Below are positions 1-11,734 of a stretch of DNA of 64,000 nt, one piece after another. The stretch lies in assembly GCA_037951105.1 (NCBI GenBank), contig JBAMJV010012437.1, positions 1 through 64,000 of the forward strand, read 5' to 3'. The stretch's first letter is position 1. The number at the start of each line of letters is the position of its first letter. The notes below the pieces were generated by a model, which saw nothing but the letters and a program-made list of their open reading frames with translations, did no database searches and was not told the DNA's origin. Made by a program: the position numbers and the translations under genes. Origin of the DNA: Echinarachnius parma (Eukaryota > Echinodermata > Echinoidea > Clypeasteroida > Echinarachniidae).

Positions 1-529
1 AGACTGCATGATCATGGGCAAGACCGAGCCACAACGCTGGTTCGAGTTGTGTATGCAAGGGGGGGGGGGGTGGCGGGGTGCGTATGCACCCCCTGGCTAT
101 GAGCCTGTTTAGACACAACAGGAACAATGTTCACATTTTACTTTCTACAAATGTTGAAGCTATTAAATGAATGTCAATGGTCTCAAATGGCGATTTTTAT
201 TTAATGCCGTTGGATAACCACCAATGGCCGCATCATTCAAAATTAGCAATTGCGATTTCCACTTTGTATTTTGTGTCTGTAGTTCTCATCAGTCTCACAT
301 CCTTAGTCTAAGATCAAAAGTATATAAATCAACTGTCACTGATAATTATTATTTTCCTCCAGTGGAATTTGTCTGACCATTTGATTAATGACATGTCAGG
401 TAAATACTGGACTAAAGATATGCCACATGAGGAAAATTTGTTTGACTTCACAGAATACTCGTGCAATTTGATTTGAACTTTTGGCAATTTGGCATAAATG
501 ATTTTGAACAAACGAAGTGAAAGTCTTGC
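1..529. other. Intron sequence after exon 21; no further exon recognised
   Basis: It contains a G-run at about 60-72 followed by a GC-rich palindromic patch (gtgcgtatgcaccccc), then AT-rich sequence. The continuation of the VWA domain was not found here on the minus strand. Confidence 0.5.
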
Positions 530-769
530 CTTCTTCATATGACACGCCAAAGCTCTTGATCAGCTGTTTGGTGAAGTTGATGGCCAACTGGAAGTCCCCA
601 ACGTGGATACTCGACGACCGATCGAAGGCGAAGACGAGGTCCAGTCCGACGCGCTGGCCCCCGCTACGCCCCAGCCTGCGACTCTCGGGACTCGACATAG
701 TTTCCAGCGCGAAACGGTCGATGAGCCCCGACTGGATATCAGCCGCAATGTCAGATAGGGTCTTCGGGG
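530..769 (-). CDS. Exon 21: linker and start of von Willebrand factor A domain
   Basis: Acceptor tacgtag, phase 1 to 1, 80 codons, ending at a likely GC-type donor (AG then GCAAGA). A linker precedes GLDLVFAFDRSSSIHVGDF, the first beta-strand and helix of a VWA domain with a DxSxS MIDAS metal site, then FTKQLIKSFGVS. The rest of the domain lies beyond position 1. CCP modules followed by VWA are seen in factor B/C2; the local sequence also resembles the SVEP1 A domain. Confidence 0.8.
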
Positions 770-782
770 CTACGTATTAGAA

Positions 783-942
783 AGATTATAGTTATCATGG
801 GTTTAATGAGAAAACTCATAAATCATCATAATAATGATGATGATAATCTGAAAAATGTGACCGGTCAAAGCTTGCTTACTTGTGCATATATAATTGACTT
901 CAGAAATACAGTCAAACCCGTCTTTAACGACTGCTTTTATAG
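783..942. repeat. Interrupted copy of a dispersed repeat (left flank of foldback element)
   Basis: The sequence cagtcaaacccgtc...cttttatag at 911-942 continues logically at 9612 (tagggaccagcgaaaagag), so the foldback element appears to have inserted into an older repeat. A tandem set of atcataataatgatgatg lies at 826-846. Confidence 0.5.
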
Positions 943-2029
943 TAGTCTAGTAGGAAATAGGGGTTCCCATGCACCCCCCCTAAAACATTTTTTGATTTTG
1001 ATTTCTAGGACCCATCCTCTTAAACAATTTAGATGTTAACAGCGAAAAAAAAAGGTCACTTTGGGTCAAATGGGCATATTTTCAAAATGGCCGCCAAATA
1101 TCCATTAAAATATCATATTTTTTCATTAAAGTAGATTCTGGTCCATTTTCAATTGTTTTTGTGTACGTAAGCTGATACATTGATTAAGTTAAACTGTTAG
1201 CATCATCCCCGGAGATATTAAAGGTCAAGGTCATGTTTAAAGGTCAAAGGTCAAACGATTTTTGTTCGAAATAGGCAAATAATGAATAAAAATTGGTATA
1301 ATACTTAGTCATGTAAATTTTTATGCAAAATAAAGGGGTCATGTATCAATATAATTATTTTTCCTACAACATGGTCCTGTTATGCCGGAAAATTCATCTT
1401 GACCATTTAAAAGCGTTCAATAGGACTGTATTTTCACGCCAATTGAAACAATACCATGTCACATATTGAAAGAAAACGCACAAGCTTAATACAGACTAAT
1501 ACATAGTTTTAAACATAACATGTGTAACAGAAAATATCAAAATCAATTGAGGCCAATGGTCATGTCAAGGTCACAGATCAAGGTTAAAGGTCAAGGTCAC
1601 ATGTCAAGGTCACGTGACAAGGTCAGGGTCACGACATAATTATATTTGATCTCTCATGACAGCATGCTTAATGTAGATTCTAGTAATAATAATGATCTTT
1701 TACATGTACACATCAGCTCAAATGAAATTGATATTTAATCAAGAATCCAACAGATATAATCAAGTACTAGAGAGGCGGTTAATTGTATGTGCACAGCCTT
1801 TGAAGGTTTTGAGACCAAAGTTTCTAATGTTACCAACAACATGGTCAAGAAGAAAATTCTATACTTAGATTGCACAGTGGATAAAGCTTCTGTCCAACGA
1901 GTATGTCCTAACTTCAGGGGTAGTGACTACATATTTTGAGGGCAGTTCGCAGCAGGTTGTTTTGTGTACAGCTTGCTATCAAAGATGACACACATGATTT
2001 TAAGCTCATCCTCGGTACCAGGTTAAACC
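943..2029 (+). repeat. Left terminal arm of the foldback element
   Basis: Unique-sequence inverted arm ending where the 21-bp array begins (ggtaccaggttaaaccg). It contains clusters of AGGTCA/AAGGTCAAAGGTCA half-sites at 1218-1256 and 1560-1630. The last roughly 120 bp (1906-2029) is duplicated inside the satellite at 2557-2690. Confidence 0.8.
1556..1630 (+). promoter_or_regulatory. Cluster of AGGTCA nuclear-receptor-type half-sites inside repeat arm
   Basis: Multiple directly repeated AAGGTCA/AGGTCA motifs occur here and, inverted, at 7980-8050 and 8360-8400. Direct repeats with one-base spacing match the DR1 element class bound by RXR/HNF4/COUP-type receptors. No functional evidence is in the sequence. 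Confidence 0.3.
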
Positions 2030-4877
2030 GAACATTAAACATGTCTAACCGCACATTTAACAAGCCAAACCGCACATTGAACAAGTCGAACCGCACATTT
2101 CACAGGTCAAACCGCACATTTAACAAGTCAAACCGCACATTAAACAGGTCAAACCGCACATTTAACAAGTCAAACCGCACATTTTACAAGCCAAACCACA
2201 CATTAAACTGTTCGCTACATTCAACAAGTCAAACTCCACATTTAACAAGCCAAACCACACATTGAACAAGCCAAACCACACATTGAACAAGTCAAACCGC
2301 ACATTTAACAAGTCGAACCGCACATTTAACAGGTCAAACCGCACATTGAACAAGTCAAACCGCACATTAAACAGGTCAAACCGCACATTTAACAAGCCAA
2401 ACCGCACATTGAACAAGCCAAACCGCACATTTAGCAAGCCAAACCGCACATCTAACAAGTCAAACCACATATTTAACAAGTCAAACCGCACATTAAACAA
2501 GCCAAACCACACATTTAACAGGTCAAACCGCACATTTAGCCAGCCAAACCGCACATTCAAGTATGTCCTAACTTCAGGGGTAGTGACTACATATTTTGAG
2601 GGCAGTTCGCAGCAGGTTGTTTTGTACAGCTTGCTATCAAAGATGACACACATGATTTCAAGCTCATCCTCGGTACCAGGTTAAACCGCACATTAAACAT
2701 GTCTAACCGCACATTTAACAAGCCAAACCGCACATTGAACAAGTCGAACCGCACATTTCACAGGTCAAACCGCACATTTAACAAGTCAAACCGCACATTA
2801 AACAGGTCAAACCGCACATTTAACAAGCCAAACCGCACATTAAACTGTTCGCTACATTCAACAAGTCAAACTCCACATTTAACAAGCCAAACCACACATT
2901 GAACAAGCCAAACCACACATTGAACAAGTCAAACCGCACATTTAACAAGTCGAACCGCACATTTAACAGGTCAAACCGCACATTGAACAAGTCAAAACGC
3001 ACATTAAACAGGTCAAACCGCACATTTAACAAGCCAAACCACACATTGAACAAGCCAAACCGCACATTTAGCAAGCCAAACCGCACAACTAACAAGTCAA
3101 ACCGCATATTTAACAAGTCAAACCGCACATTAAACAAGCCGAACCACACATTTAACAGGTCAAACCGCACATTTAGCCAGCCAAACCGCACATTCAACAG
3201 GTCAAACCGCATATTTAACAAGCCGAACCGCACATTAAACAGGTCAAACCGCACATTCAACAAGTCAGACCGCACATTTAACAAGCCAAACCACACATTC
3301 AACAAGCCAAACCTCACATATAACAAGCCAAACCGCACATTAAACGGGTCAAACCGCACATTTAACAAGTCAAACTGCACATTGAACAAGCCAAACCGCA
3401 CATTGAACAAGTCAAACCGCACATTGAGCAAGCCAAACCGCACATCTAACAAGTCAAACCACATATTTAACAAGTCAAACCGCACATTAAACAAGCCGAA
3501 CCACACATTTAACAGGTCAAACCGCACATTTAGCCAGCCAAACCGCATATTCAACAGGTCAAACCGCATATTTAACAAGCCGAAACGCACATTAAACAGG
3601 TCAAACCGCACATTTAACAAGCCGAACCGCACATTTAACAAGTCGAACCGCACATTGAACAAGTCAAACATCACATTTAGCAAGTCAAATTGCACATTTA
3701 ACAAATCGAACCGCACATTGAACAAGTCAAACCGCACATTTAACAAGTCGAACCGCACATTTAACAGGTCAAACAGCACATTCAACAAGTCAAACCGCAC
3801 ATTGAACAGGTTAAACCGCACATTTAACAAGTCAAACCGCACATTTAACAAGCCAAACCGCACATTTAACAAGTCAATCCGCATATTTAACAAGCTGAAC
3901 CGCACATTTAACAAGTCAAACCACACATTGAACAAGTCAAACCGCACATTTAACAAGCCGAACCGCACATTTAACAAGTCAAACCGCACATTTAACAAGT
4001 TGAACCGCACATTTAGCAAGTCAAATTGCACATTTAACAAATCGAACCGCACATTAAACAAGTCAAACCGCACATTTAACAAGTCGAACCGCACATTTAA
4101 CAGGTCAAACCGCACATTTAACAAGTCAAACCGCACATTGAACAGGTCAAACCGCACATTTAACAAGTCAAACCGCACATTTAACAAGCCAAACCGCACA
4201 TTGAACAAGTCAAACCGCATATTTAACAAGCCGAACCGCACATTTAACAAGTCAAACCACACATTTAGCAAGCTAAACCGCACATTTAACAGGTCAAATC
4301 GCACATTTAACAAGTCGAACCGCACATTGAACAAGTCAAACCGCACATTTAACAAGTCGAACCGCATATTTAACAGGTCAAACCGCACATTCAACAAGTC
4401 AAACCGCACATTGAACAGGTGAAACTTCGCATTTAACAAGCCAAACCGCACATTGAACAAGTCTAACCGCATATTTAACAAGCCGAACCGCACATTTAAC
4501 AGGTCAAACCGCACATTTAGCAAGCCAAACCGCACATTTAACAGGTCAAATCGCACATTGAACAAGTCAAACCGCACATTTAACAAGTCGAACCGCATAT
4601 TTAACAGGTCAAACCACACATTCAACAAGTCAAATCGAACATTGAACAGGTCAAACCGCACATTTAACAAGTCAAACCGCACATTTATCAAGCCAAACCG
4701 CACATTGAACAAGTCAAACCGCATATTTAACAAGCCGAACCGCACATTTAACAGGTCAAACCGCACATTTAACAAGCCAAACCGCACATTGAACAAGTCA
4801 AACCACGCATTTAACAAGCCAAACCGGACATTAAACAGGTCAAACCGCACATTTAACAAGTCAAACCGCACATTGAA
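2030..4877 (+). repeat. 21-bp satellite, forward array (about 135 units)
   Basis: The unit is approximately AAACCGCACATTTAACAAGTC with substitutions at a few positions (AAGTC/AGGTC/AAGCC, TTTAAC/TTGAAC/TTAAAC). Because 21 is a multiple of 3 and common variants avoid stops, long reading frames appear on both strands (heptapeptides like NKSNRTF and LLNVRFD); these are not evidence of a protein. A block of about 650 bp including part of the left arm is tandemly duplicated (about 1906-2556 and 2557-3200). Confidence 0.9.
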
Positions 4878-4885
4878 CGCTGTTT

Positions 4886-7573
4886 AACTTGTTAAATGTG
4901 CGGTTTGACTTGTTGAATGTGCGGTTTGACTTGTTGAATGTGCGGTTTGACTTGTTAAATGTGCGGTTCGGCTTGTTAAATGTGCGGTTTGACTTGTTCA
5001 ATGTGTGGTTTGACTTGTTAAATGTGCGGTTCAGCTTGTTAAATATGCGGATTGACTTGTTAAATGTGCGGTTTGGCTTGTTAAATGTGCGGTTTGACTT
5101 GTTAAATGTGCGGTTTAACCTGTTCAATGTGCGGTTTGACTTGTTGAATGTGCTGTTTGACCTGTTAAATGTGCGGTTCGACTTGTTAAATGTGCGGTTT
5201 GACTTGTTCAATGTGCGGTTCGATTTGTTAAATGTGCAATTTGACTTGCTAAATGTGATGTTTGACTTGTTCAATGTGCGGTTCGACTTGTTAAATGTGC
5301 GGTTCGGCTTGTTAAATGTGCGGTTTGACTTGTTCAATGTGCGGTTTGGCTTGTTAAATGTGAGGTTTGACCTGTTAAATGTGTGGTTCGGCTTGTTAAA
5401 TGTGCGATTTAACTTGTTCAATGTTCGGTTTGGCTTGTTAAATATGCGGTTTGACTTGTTAAATGTGCGGTTTGACCTGTTCAATGTGCGGTTTGACTTG
5501 TTAAATGTGCGGTTTGACCTGTTAAATATGCGGTTCGACTTGTTAAATGTGCGGTTTGACTTGTTCAATGTGCGGTTCGACTTGTTCAATGTGCGGTTTG
5601 GCTTGTTAAATGTGCGGTTTGACTTGTTAAATGTGCGGTTTGACCTGTTCAATGTGCGGTTTGACTTGTTAAATGTGCGGTTTGACCTGTTAAATGTGCG
5701 GTTCAACTTGTTAAATGTGCGGTTTGACTTGTTCAATGTGCGGTTCGATTTGTTAAATGTGCAATTTGACTTGCTAAATGTGTGGTTTGACTTGTTCAAT
5801 GTGCGGTTCGACTTGTTAAATGTGCGGTTCGGCTTGTTAAATGTGCAGTTTGACTTGTTCAATGTGTGGTTTGACTTGTTAAATGTGCGGTTCGGCTTGT
5901 TAAATATGCGGATTGACTTGTTAAATGTGCGGTTTGGCTTGTTAAATGTGCGGTTTGACTTGTTAAATGTGCGGTTTAACCTGTTCAATGTGCGGTTTGA
6001 CTTGTTGAATGTGCGGTTTGACCTGTTAAATGTGCGGTTCGACTTGTAAAATGTGTGGTTTGACTTGTTCAATGTGCGGTTCGATTTGTTAAATGTGCAA
6101 TTTGACTTACTAAATGTGTGGTTTGACTTGTTCAATGTGCGGTTCGACTTGTTAAATGTGCGGTTCGGCTTGTTAAATGTGCGGTTTGACTTGTTCAATG
6201 TGCGGTTTGGCTTGTTAAATGTGAGGTTTGACCTGTTAAATGTGCGGTTCGGCTTGTTAAATGTGCGGTTTAACTTGTTCAATGTGCGGTTTGGCTTGTT
6301 AAATATGCGGTTTGACTTGTTAAATGTGCGGTTTGACCTGTTCAATGTGCAGTTTGACTTGTTAAATGTGCGGTTTGACCTGTTAAATGTGCGGTTCGAC
6401 TTGTTAAATGTGCGATTTGACATGTTAAATGTGCGGTTTAGCTTGCTAAATGTGTGGTTTGACTTGTTAAATGTGCGGTTCGGCTTGTTAAATATGCGGT
6501 TTGACTTGTTCAATGTGCGGTTTGGCTTGTTAAATGTGCGGTTTGACTTGTTAAATGTGCGGTTTGACCTGTTCAATGTGCGGTTTGACTTGTTAAATGT
6601 GCGGTTTGACCTGTTAAATGTGCGGTTCGACTTGTTAAATGTGCGGTTTGACTTGTTTAATGTGTGGTTTGACTTGTTAAATGTGCGGTTCGGCTTGTTA
6701 AATATGCGGATTGACTTGTTAAATGTGCGGTTTGGCTTGTTAAATGTGCGGTTTGACTTGTTAAATGTGCGGTTTAACCTGTTCAATGTGCGGTTTGACT
6801 TGTTGAATGTGCGGTTTGACCTGTTAAATGTGCGGTTCGACTTGTAAAATGTGTGGTTTGACTTGTTCAATGTGCGGTTCGATTTGTTAAATGTGCAATT
6901 TGACTTACTAAATGTGTGGTTTGACTTGTTCAATGTGCGGTTCGACTTGTTAAATGTGCGGTTCGGCTTGTTAAATGTGCGGTTTGACTTGTTCAATGTG
7001 CGGTTTGGCTTGTTAAATGTGAGGTTTGACCTGTTAAATGTGCGGTTCGGCTTGTTAAATGTGCGGTTTAACTTGTTCAATGTGCGGTTTGGCTTGTTAA
7101 ATATGCGGTTTGACTTGTTAAATGTGCGGTTTGACCTGTTCAATGTGCAGTTTGACTTGTTAAATGTGCGGTTTGACCTGTTAAATGTGCGGTTCGACTT
7201 GTTAAATGAGCGGTTTGACTTGTTCAATGTGCGGTTTGGCTTGTTCAATTTGCGGTTTGACTTGTTAAATGTGCGGTTTGACCTGTTAAATGTGCGGTTC
7301 GGCTTGTTAAATGTGCGGTTTAACTTGTTCAATGTGCGGTTTGGCTTGTTAAATATGCGGTTTGACTTGTTAAATGTGCGGTTTGACCTGTTCAATGTGC
7401 AGTTTGACTTGTTAAATGTGCGGTTTGACCTGTTAAATGTGCGGTTCGACTTGTTAAATGAGCGGTTTGACTTGTTCAATGTGCGGTTTGGCTTGTTAAA
7501 TGTGCGGTTTGACTTGTTAAATGTGCGGTTTGACCTGTTTAATGTTCGGTTTGGCTTGTTAAATGTGCGGTTT
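4886..7573 (-). repeat. 21-bp satellite, inverted array (about 128 units)
   Basis: The same unit in reverse complement (TTGTTAAATGTGCGGTTTGAC type). A higher-order period of 798 bp (38 units) is visible: the rare variant with CTTGTAAAATGTGTGG occurs at about 6045 and 6843, followed by matching variant order. The array ends at the right arm with GGTTTAACCTGGTACCGAGG. Confidence 0.9.
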
Positions 7574-9611
7574 AACCTGGTACCGAGGATGAGCCACCGA
7601 GGATGAGCTTGAAATTATGTGCGTCATCTTTGATAGCAAGCTGTACACACCACCACCTGCTGCGAACTGCCCTCAAAATATGCAGTCACTACCCCTGAAG
7701 TCAGGACATACTCGTTGGACAGAAGCTTTATCCATTGTGCAATCTAAGTATGGAATTTTCTTCTTGACCATGTTGTTGGTAACATTAGAAACGTTGGTCT
7801 CAAAACCTTCAAAGGCTGTGCACATACAATTAACCGCCTCTCTAGTACTTGATTTTATCTGTTGGATTCTTTATTAAATATCAATTTCATTTGAACTGAT
7901 GTGTACATGTAAAAGATCATTATATTATTACTAGAATCTACATTAAGCATGCTGTCATCAGATATCAAATATAATAATGTCGTGACCCTGACCTTGTCAC
8001 GTGACCTTGATATGTGACCTTGACCTTTAACCTTGCCATGTGACCTTGACATGACCATTTGCCTTTAATTGATTTTTTATATTTTCCGTTACACATGTTA
8101 TGTTTAAAACTATGTATTAGTCTGTATTAAGCTTGTGCGTTTTCTTTCAATATGTGACATGGTATTGTTTCAATTGTCGTGAAAATACAGTCCTATTGCA
8201 CGCTTTTAAATGGTCAAGATGAGTTTCCGGCATAACAGGACATTAATGTTGTAGGAAAAATCATTATATTGATACATGACCCCTTTATTTTGCATAAAAA
8301 TTAACATGACTATAAGTATTATACCAATTTTTATTCATTATTTGCCTATTTCAAACAAAAATCGTTTGACCTTTGACCTTTAAACATGACCTTGACATTT
8401 GATATATCCGGGGATGATGCTAACAGTTTAACTTAATCCATGTATCAGCTAAAGGCCCAGTCCCATACTGACGATATTCACGGCGACTCGCAACGATTTA
8501 CTAGAACGAATCGACTCGAATTAGCCACGATTTAACAACGAATTGGAAATAATTGTACGGCGATTCAAGACGAATATTCGTTCTTCGTCGTTGTTCGACG
8601 AGTCAGTTCGTCCTTCTTTTGTCTTTAACCATTGCGGTAGAAAAATCGTGGCAGAAAAAAAGTTGTGGTCCCATAGTGACGATTTTTACGGCGACTCGCA
8701 ACGAATTATCATTCGTGGAGAAAATCGCTTGAGTCATCGCGAGTCGTTGTAGTTCATTGCGAGTCATTGTAATTCGTTCTTCGAACCGTTGCGCATCGCC
8801 GAGAACGCCATGAATCGTGTTAGCACAACGAATGTTTTGAACTGGTTCAAAACTATCGCCATGTCGCAACGATTTCCTCACATTCTTTTTATGGAACAAT
8901 CGGGCAGTGCACAATATGAACAATCGGACTTGCTTGAGTCAGTTCCACGGGCGTAGATCTGTCATTGATACAATTCAACAGGGGGATGATCTATTCATTC
9001 ACCCCCCCCCCCCTCGTGATGAATAGGTATTACGTAAGTCTCTACGCCCATGGTCAGTTCAAAAACGGAAAGCGGCGATCTTCACAACGAAGCGATACGA
9101 GTCGCAACGAATTGCAACGATGTGGAACGACTTGACACGAATATGCAACGGTAAATACAATGATTTTTGGTGAAAATCGTCGTGGCGTGGCGATTGTTTT
9201 GAACAGTTGAAGACGGCGATTTTGGCTCCGCTTTCACGATTTTCTTCACGATGCGCAACGGTTTTGGAGGAAGAACCGATACGATGTAACACGATGCAAC
9301 ACGACCTAAGCGATTTTCTCGACGAATGTCAAATCGTTGCGATTCGCCGTGAAAATCGTCAGTATGGGACTGGGCCTTTACATACACAAAAATAATTGAA
9401 AATGGACCAGAATCTACTTTAATGAAAAAATATGATATTTTAATGGATATTTGGTGGCCATTTTGGAAATATGCCCATTTGACCCAAAGTGACCTTTTTT
9501 TTCGCTGTTAACATCTAAATTGTTTAAGAGGATATACTAGGGGTCCTAGAAATCATAATCAAAAAATGTTTTAGGGGGGGTCCATGGGAACCCCTATTTC
9601 CTACTAGACTA
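7574..9611 (-). repeat. Right terminal arm of the foldback element, interrupted by a MITE
   Basis: Reverse-complement copy of the left arm, about 1.1 kb when the 927-bp insertion at 8452-9378 is removed. A small local duplication (accgaggatgagc twice) lies at the array boundary. Divergence from the left arm is modest, including a few-base indel near 9530. Confidence 0.85.
8452..9378. mobile_element. MITE nested in the foldback right arm
   Basis: Perfect terminal inverted repeats starting AAGGCCCAGTCCCATACTG and continuing with GACGATTTTCACGGCGA-like sequence on both ends. TA occurs on each side (8450-8451 and 9379-9380). The uninterrupted left arm shows the empty site. The interior is full of degenerate CGATT/GCAACGA motifs and further copies of the terminus (about 8668). 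TA duplication suggests a Tc1/mariner-like mobiliser; that is inference. Confidence 0.85.
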
Positions 9612-9614
9612 TAG

Positions 9615-10336
9615 GGACCAGCGAAAAGAGATTGTTATAGACAAGTTGATGGTCATTGTAAATAAGCACTTGTGTAATCAATTGAATATTTGCTAAAAAA
9701 TTCAGATTTGTATATTATCTGTTATTTATTGCTCAGGCGCTAATTTTGCAGTTGCTATTCATGGATTTATATGTGCGTTGGGACGTAAATGGGGTGGTCG
9801 CTGGTTGCATTGCGCAGGTCACTAAAGATGATTTTTCAGGGGAGACCAGAAAGCAGTCATTATGGGCAGGTAGTCGCTACAGCAGGTTTGACTGTACCGA
9901 TAACGGATGCTCGACAAATATAACTTTTTTATATTCGTCTCCATTGGATCATGTATCGCTCATGTTTCGCTGTATAAGACAATGTTCATCACCTGACAAG
10001 AAACGCATGCGAATCGAGACGAACAGATTGAAAATGTTGCTCTCCATCAGGTGATCCGTTTATGTTATCTAGTGATATGTGACCAGGATTAAAGGACTTC
10101 AACCTGGGTCTCCTGCTTTGAATGATGATGCCCTTAACTTTTTAAACTGGTGAAAACATTATACAGTACTTAGCTGTTATTGTGTTATATACTTATCCCA
10201 GGTTGGAATGATGTATCAAAATTATATTTTAATCAAATAATTATAAAGGTAAAATTGGTTGGCCGGGCAAATTTAAGTAAATTGTGGTGACGTATAAACC
10301 AATCATTTAGGCATGATTTCACCTTGTCACACTTAC
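9615..10336. other. Intron between exons 20 and 21, right part
   Basis: It holds the right half of the interrupted dispersed repeat (to about 9700) and otherwise AT-rich sequence. No exon, RNA gene or further repeat was recognised. Confidence 0.4.
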
Positions 10337-10507
10337 CTCGACATACAGTGGTTTGTCCAGACCAATAGCCGTTTCCGAGGCATAGTCGTTGAGCACTACC
10401 ACCCAGTTCATACCCCCGGTCACACGAGAAGTGGACACGACTCCCTTCTCTCCGATCCGACGCAGTCATATAACCATGAGCAGGGGCGGTCAGCTCGCTA
10501 CATTTGA
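10337..10507 (-). CDS. Exon 20: sushi/CCP module 11
   Basis: Acceptor gatttctcag, donor GTAAGT, phase 1 to 1, 57 codons. KCSELTAPAHGYM, HFSCDRGYEL, RLCLGNGYW and VCRG are textbook CCP elements. It is the last module before the VWA exon; the intron between them carries the giant foldback element (943-9611). Confidence 0.85.
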
Positions 10508-11387
10508 CTGAGAAATCTAAATGAAAAGAAGATAAGAACAAAGCCCGAACAAAGTAATGATGAAAATGGAATTGACCTAGAAACTTGATTATGACGACTC
10601 TAATGATTCTCAGTGGTATTCTCAAACGGAACGTGCACTATAAAGTAGCCACGATTATTATCATTATTTTTTATTATTGCTTCAGGGGGCACAATGGGAT
10701 ATAACCTCCTCCTCTCCCCCAATACTCTGACAAAGGGGACAATATTTGAAAAAATAAAGAAAAACATAATTTGTGTGCTCCCCAATCAGTCCGACTACGC
10801 CACGCCACGCCACTGATAGTAACGATATATACATATGAAAAACAGAGTTATTATGTAATGGTGCTGATCTAGAAATCTAGAAACAAAGATCTGATGAAAT
10901 GGTGTTTCCACACTGTTTTCATAACTTTATAATTCACGATAACAATGGTGTTACAGTTTTTGGCAATGATAATAACAAATTACGCCAATTTGTTTTAATC
11001 ATGAAGCGAGTCCAAACTGGACAAATGGTGTGGGGGGGATTCTCAAAGGGACAGGATGCCCCCTCTAGCCCCCCTCCTCCTATCTCTCGCCAGCCACCAT
11101 CTCCTCAGCTGCACTCTGTGAAGTAGGGTAGCTATGGGAGGCGGGAAACATGCCCTTGATTCATTTTACAAAAACAAATTACAACTAGATGGATCTTCGA
11201 CTGCGCACAGTCAAAAATGATGCCTCCAACATTGCGCGATTTATATATCAAGCCCAAATTAACACTTTTCATGTCTGTATGCTTTTTCCAACCATGGAGA
11301 GGTGTTCTGAAGGGTGCTTTCACTATTGCACTAACATAATTTTTAGCATTAAATTTAGTTGTTTCTGTTAGCCTATATATAGAAGTG
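10508..11387. other. Intron 19, upstream part: low-information sequence and a dispersed repeat
   Basis: At 11186-11260 lies a copy of the ctagatggatcttcgactg family, also found at 16916 and 29777, which begins with an imperfect palindrome (gactgcgcacagtc). A purine/pyrimidine-skewed patch lies at 11030-11110. No exon was recognised. Confidence 0.5.
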
Positions 11388-11705
11388 GTGTGGCAAGATT
11401 GGGTGAGCGCATGCTCTCCGATGCGTGAGATCTCGAGTTCGAACCCAACTCGCTGCGATTGTCCTTGAGCGTATAAATGGGACCCAGTAGGAGTGGGACG
11501 TGTATGCAATCGTACTTGAATGTATACCGTTAAAATAAAGTGCACCATATGGTTGCCAGAATGCATTGCTTTCGGGGGAGCAGAAAGTGCACGTTACTTG
11601 CAGATCGATTGTGAGTGTATGTCCGATGACCAGGGTTATAATGTAAAGCGCTTAGAGATGATTATCAATCATATTAGGCTCTATATAAATTGCAAACATT
11701 ATTAT
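11388..11705 (+). mobile_element. tRNA-derived SINE
   Basis: The head contains an RNA polymerase III A box (tggcaagattgg) and B box (gagttcgaaccc) at about 11395 and 11452. The body (gggacccagtaggagtgggac) matches the second copy at 19345-19592 on the other strand. The 3' part (gtaaagcgcttagag ... ctatataaattgcaa) resembles the conserved tail of several animal SINE families. Confidence 0.7.
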
Positions 11706-11734
11706 ACACTAATTTGTTTTTTAGTGTTTAGTGG

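Larger units (their letters stand above)
943..9611. mobile_element. Giant foldback element with opposed 21-bp satellite arrays
   Basis: The outer ends are inverted copies (TAGTCTAGTAGGAAATAGG at 943 and its complement ending at 9611), and homology continues about 1.1 kb inward on both sides. The interior consists of two opposed arrays of a 21-bp repeat meeting at about 4880. Flanking ATAG occurs on both sides (939-942, 9611-9614), so a short target duplication is likely but its exact length (TAG, ATAG or TATAG) is ambiguous. No transposase is encoded. It resembles foldback elements (Drosophila FB, sea urchin TU) in architecture; family identity is not established. Confidence 0.8.

Noticed and set aside
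2030-7573. CRISPR-like array
   Set aside because: Units are contiguous with no unique spacers, and the genome is eukaryotic.
2030-7606. Very long reading frames (up to 872 codons) of heptapeptide repeats on both strands
   Set aside because: They follow from a 21-bp satellite lacking stops in several frames; overlapping open frames on opposite strands, no start context and no non-repeat domain.
11132-11566. Minus-strand 144-codon open frame
   Set aside because: It spans a SINE and a dispersed repeat; no conserved features.
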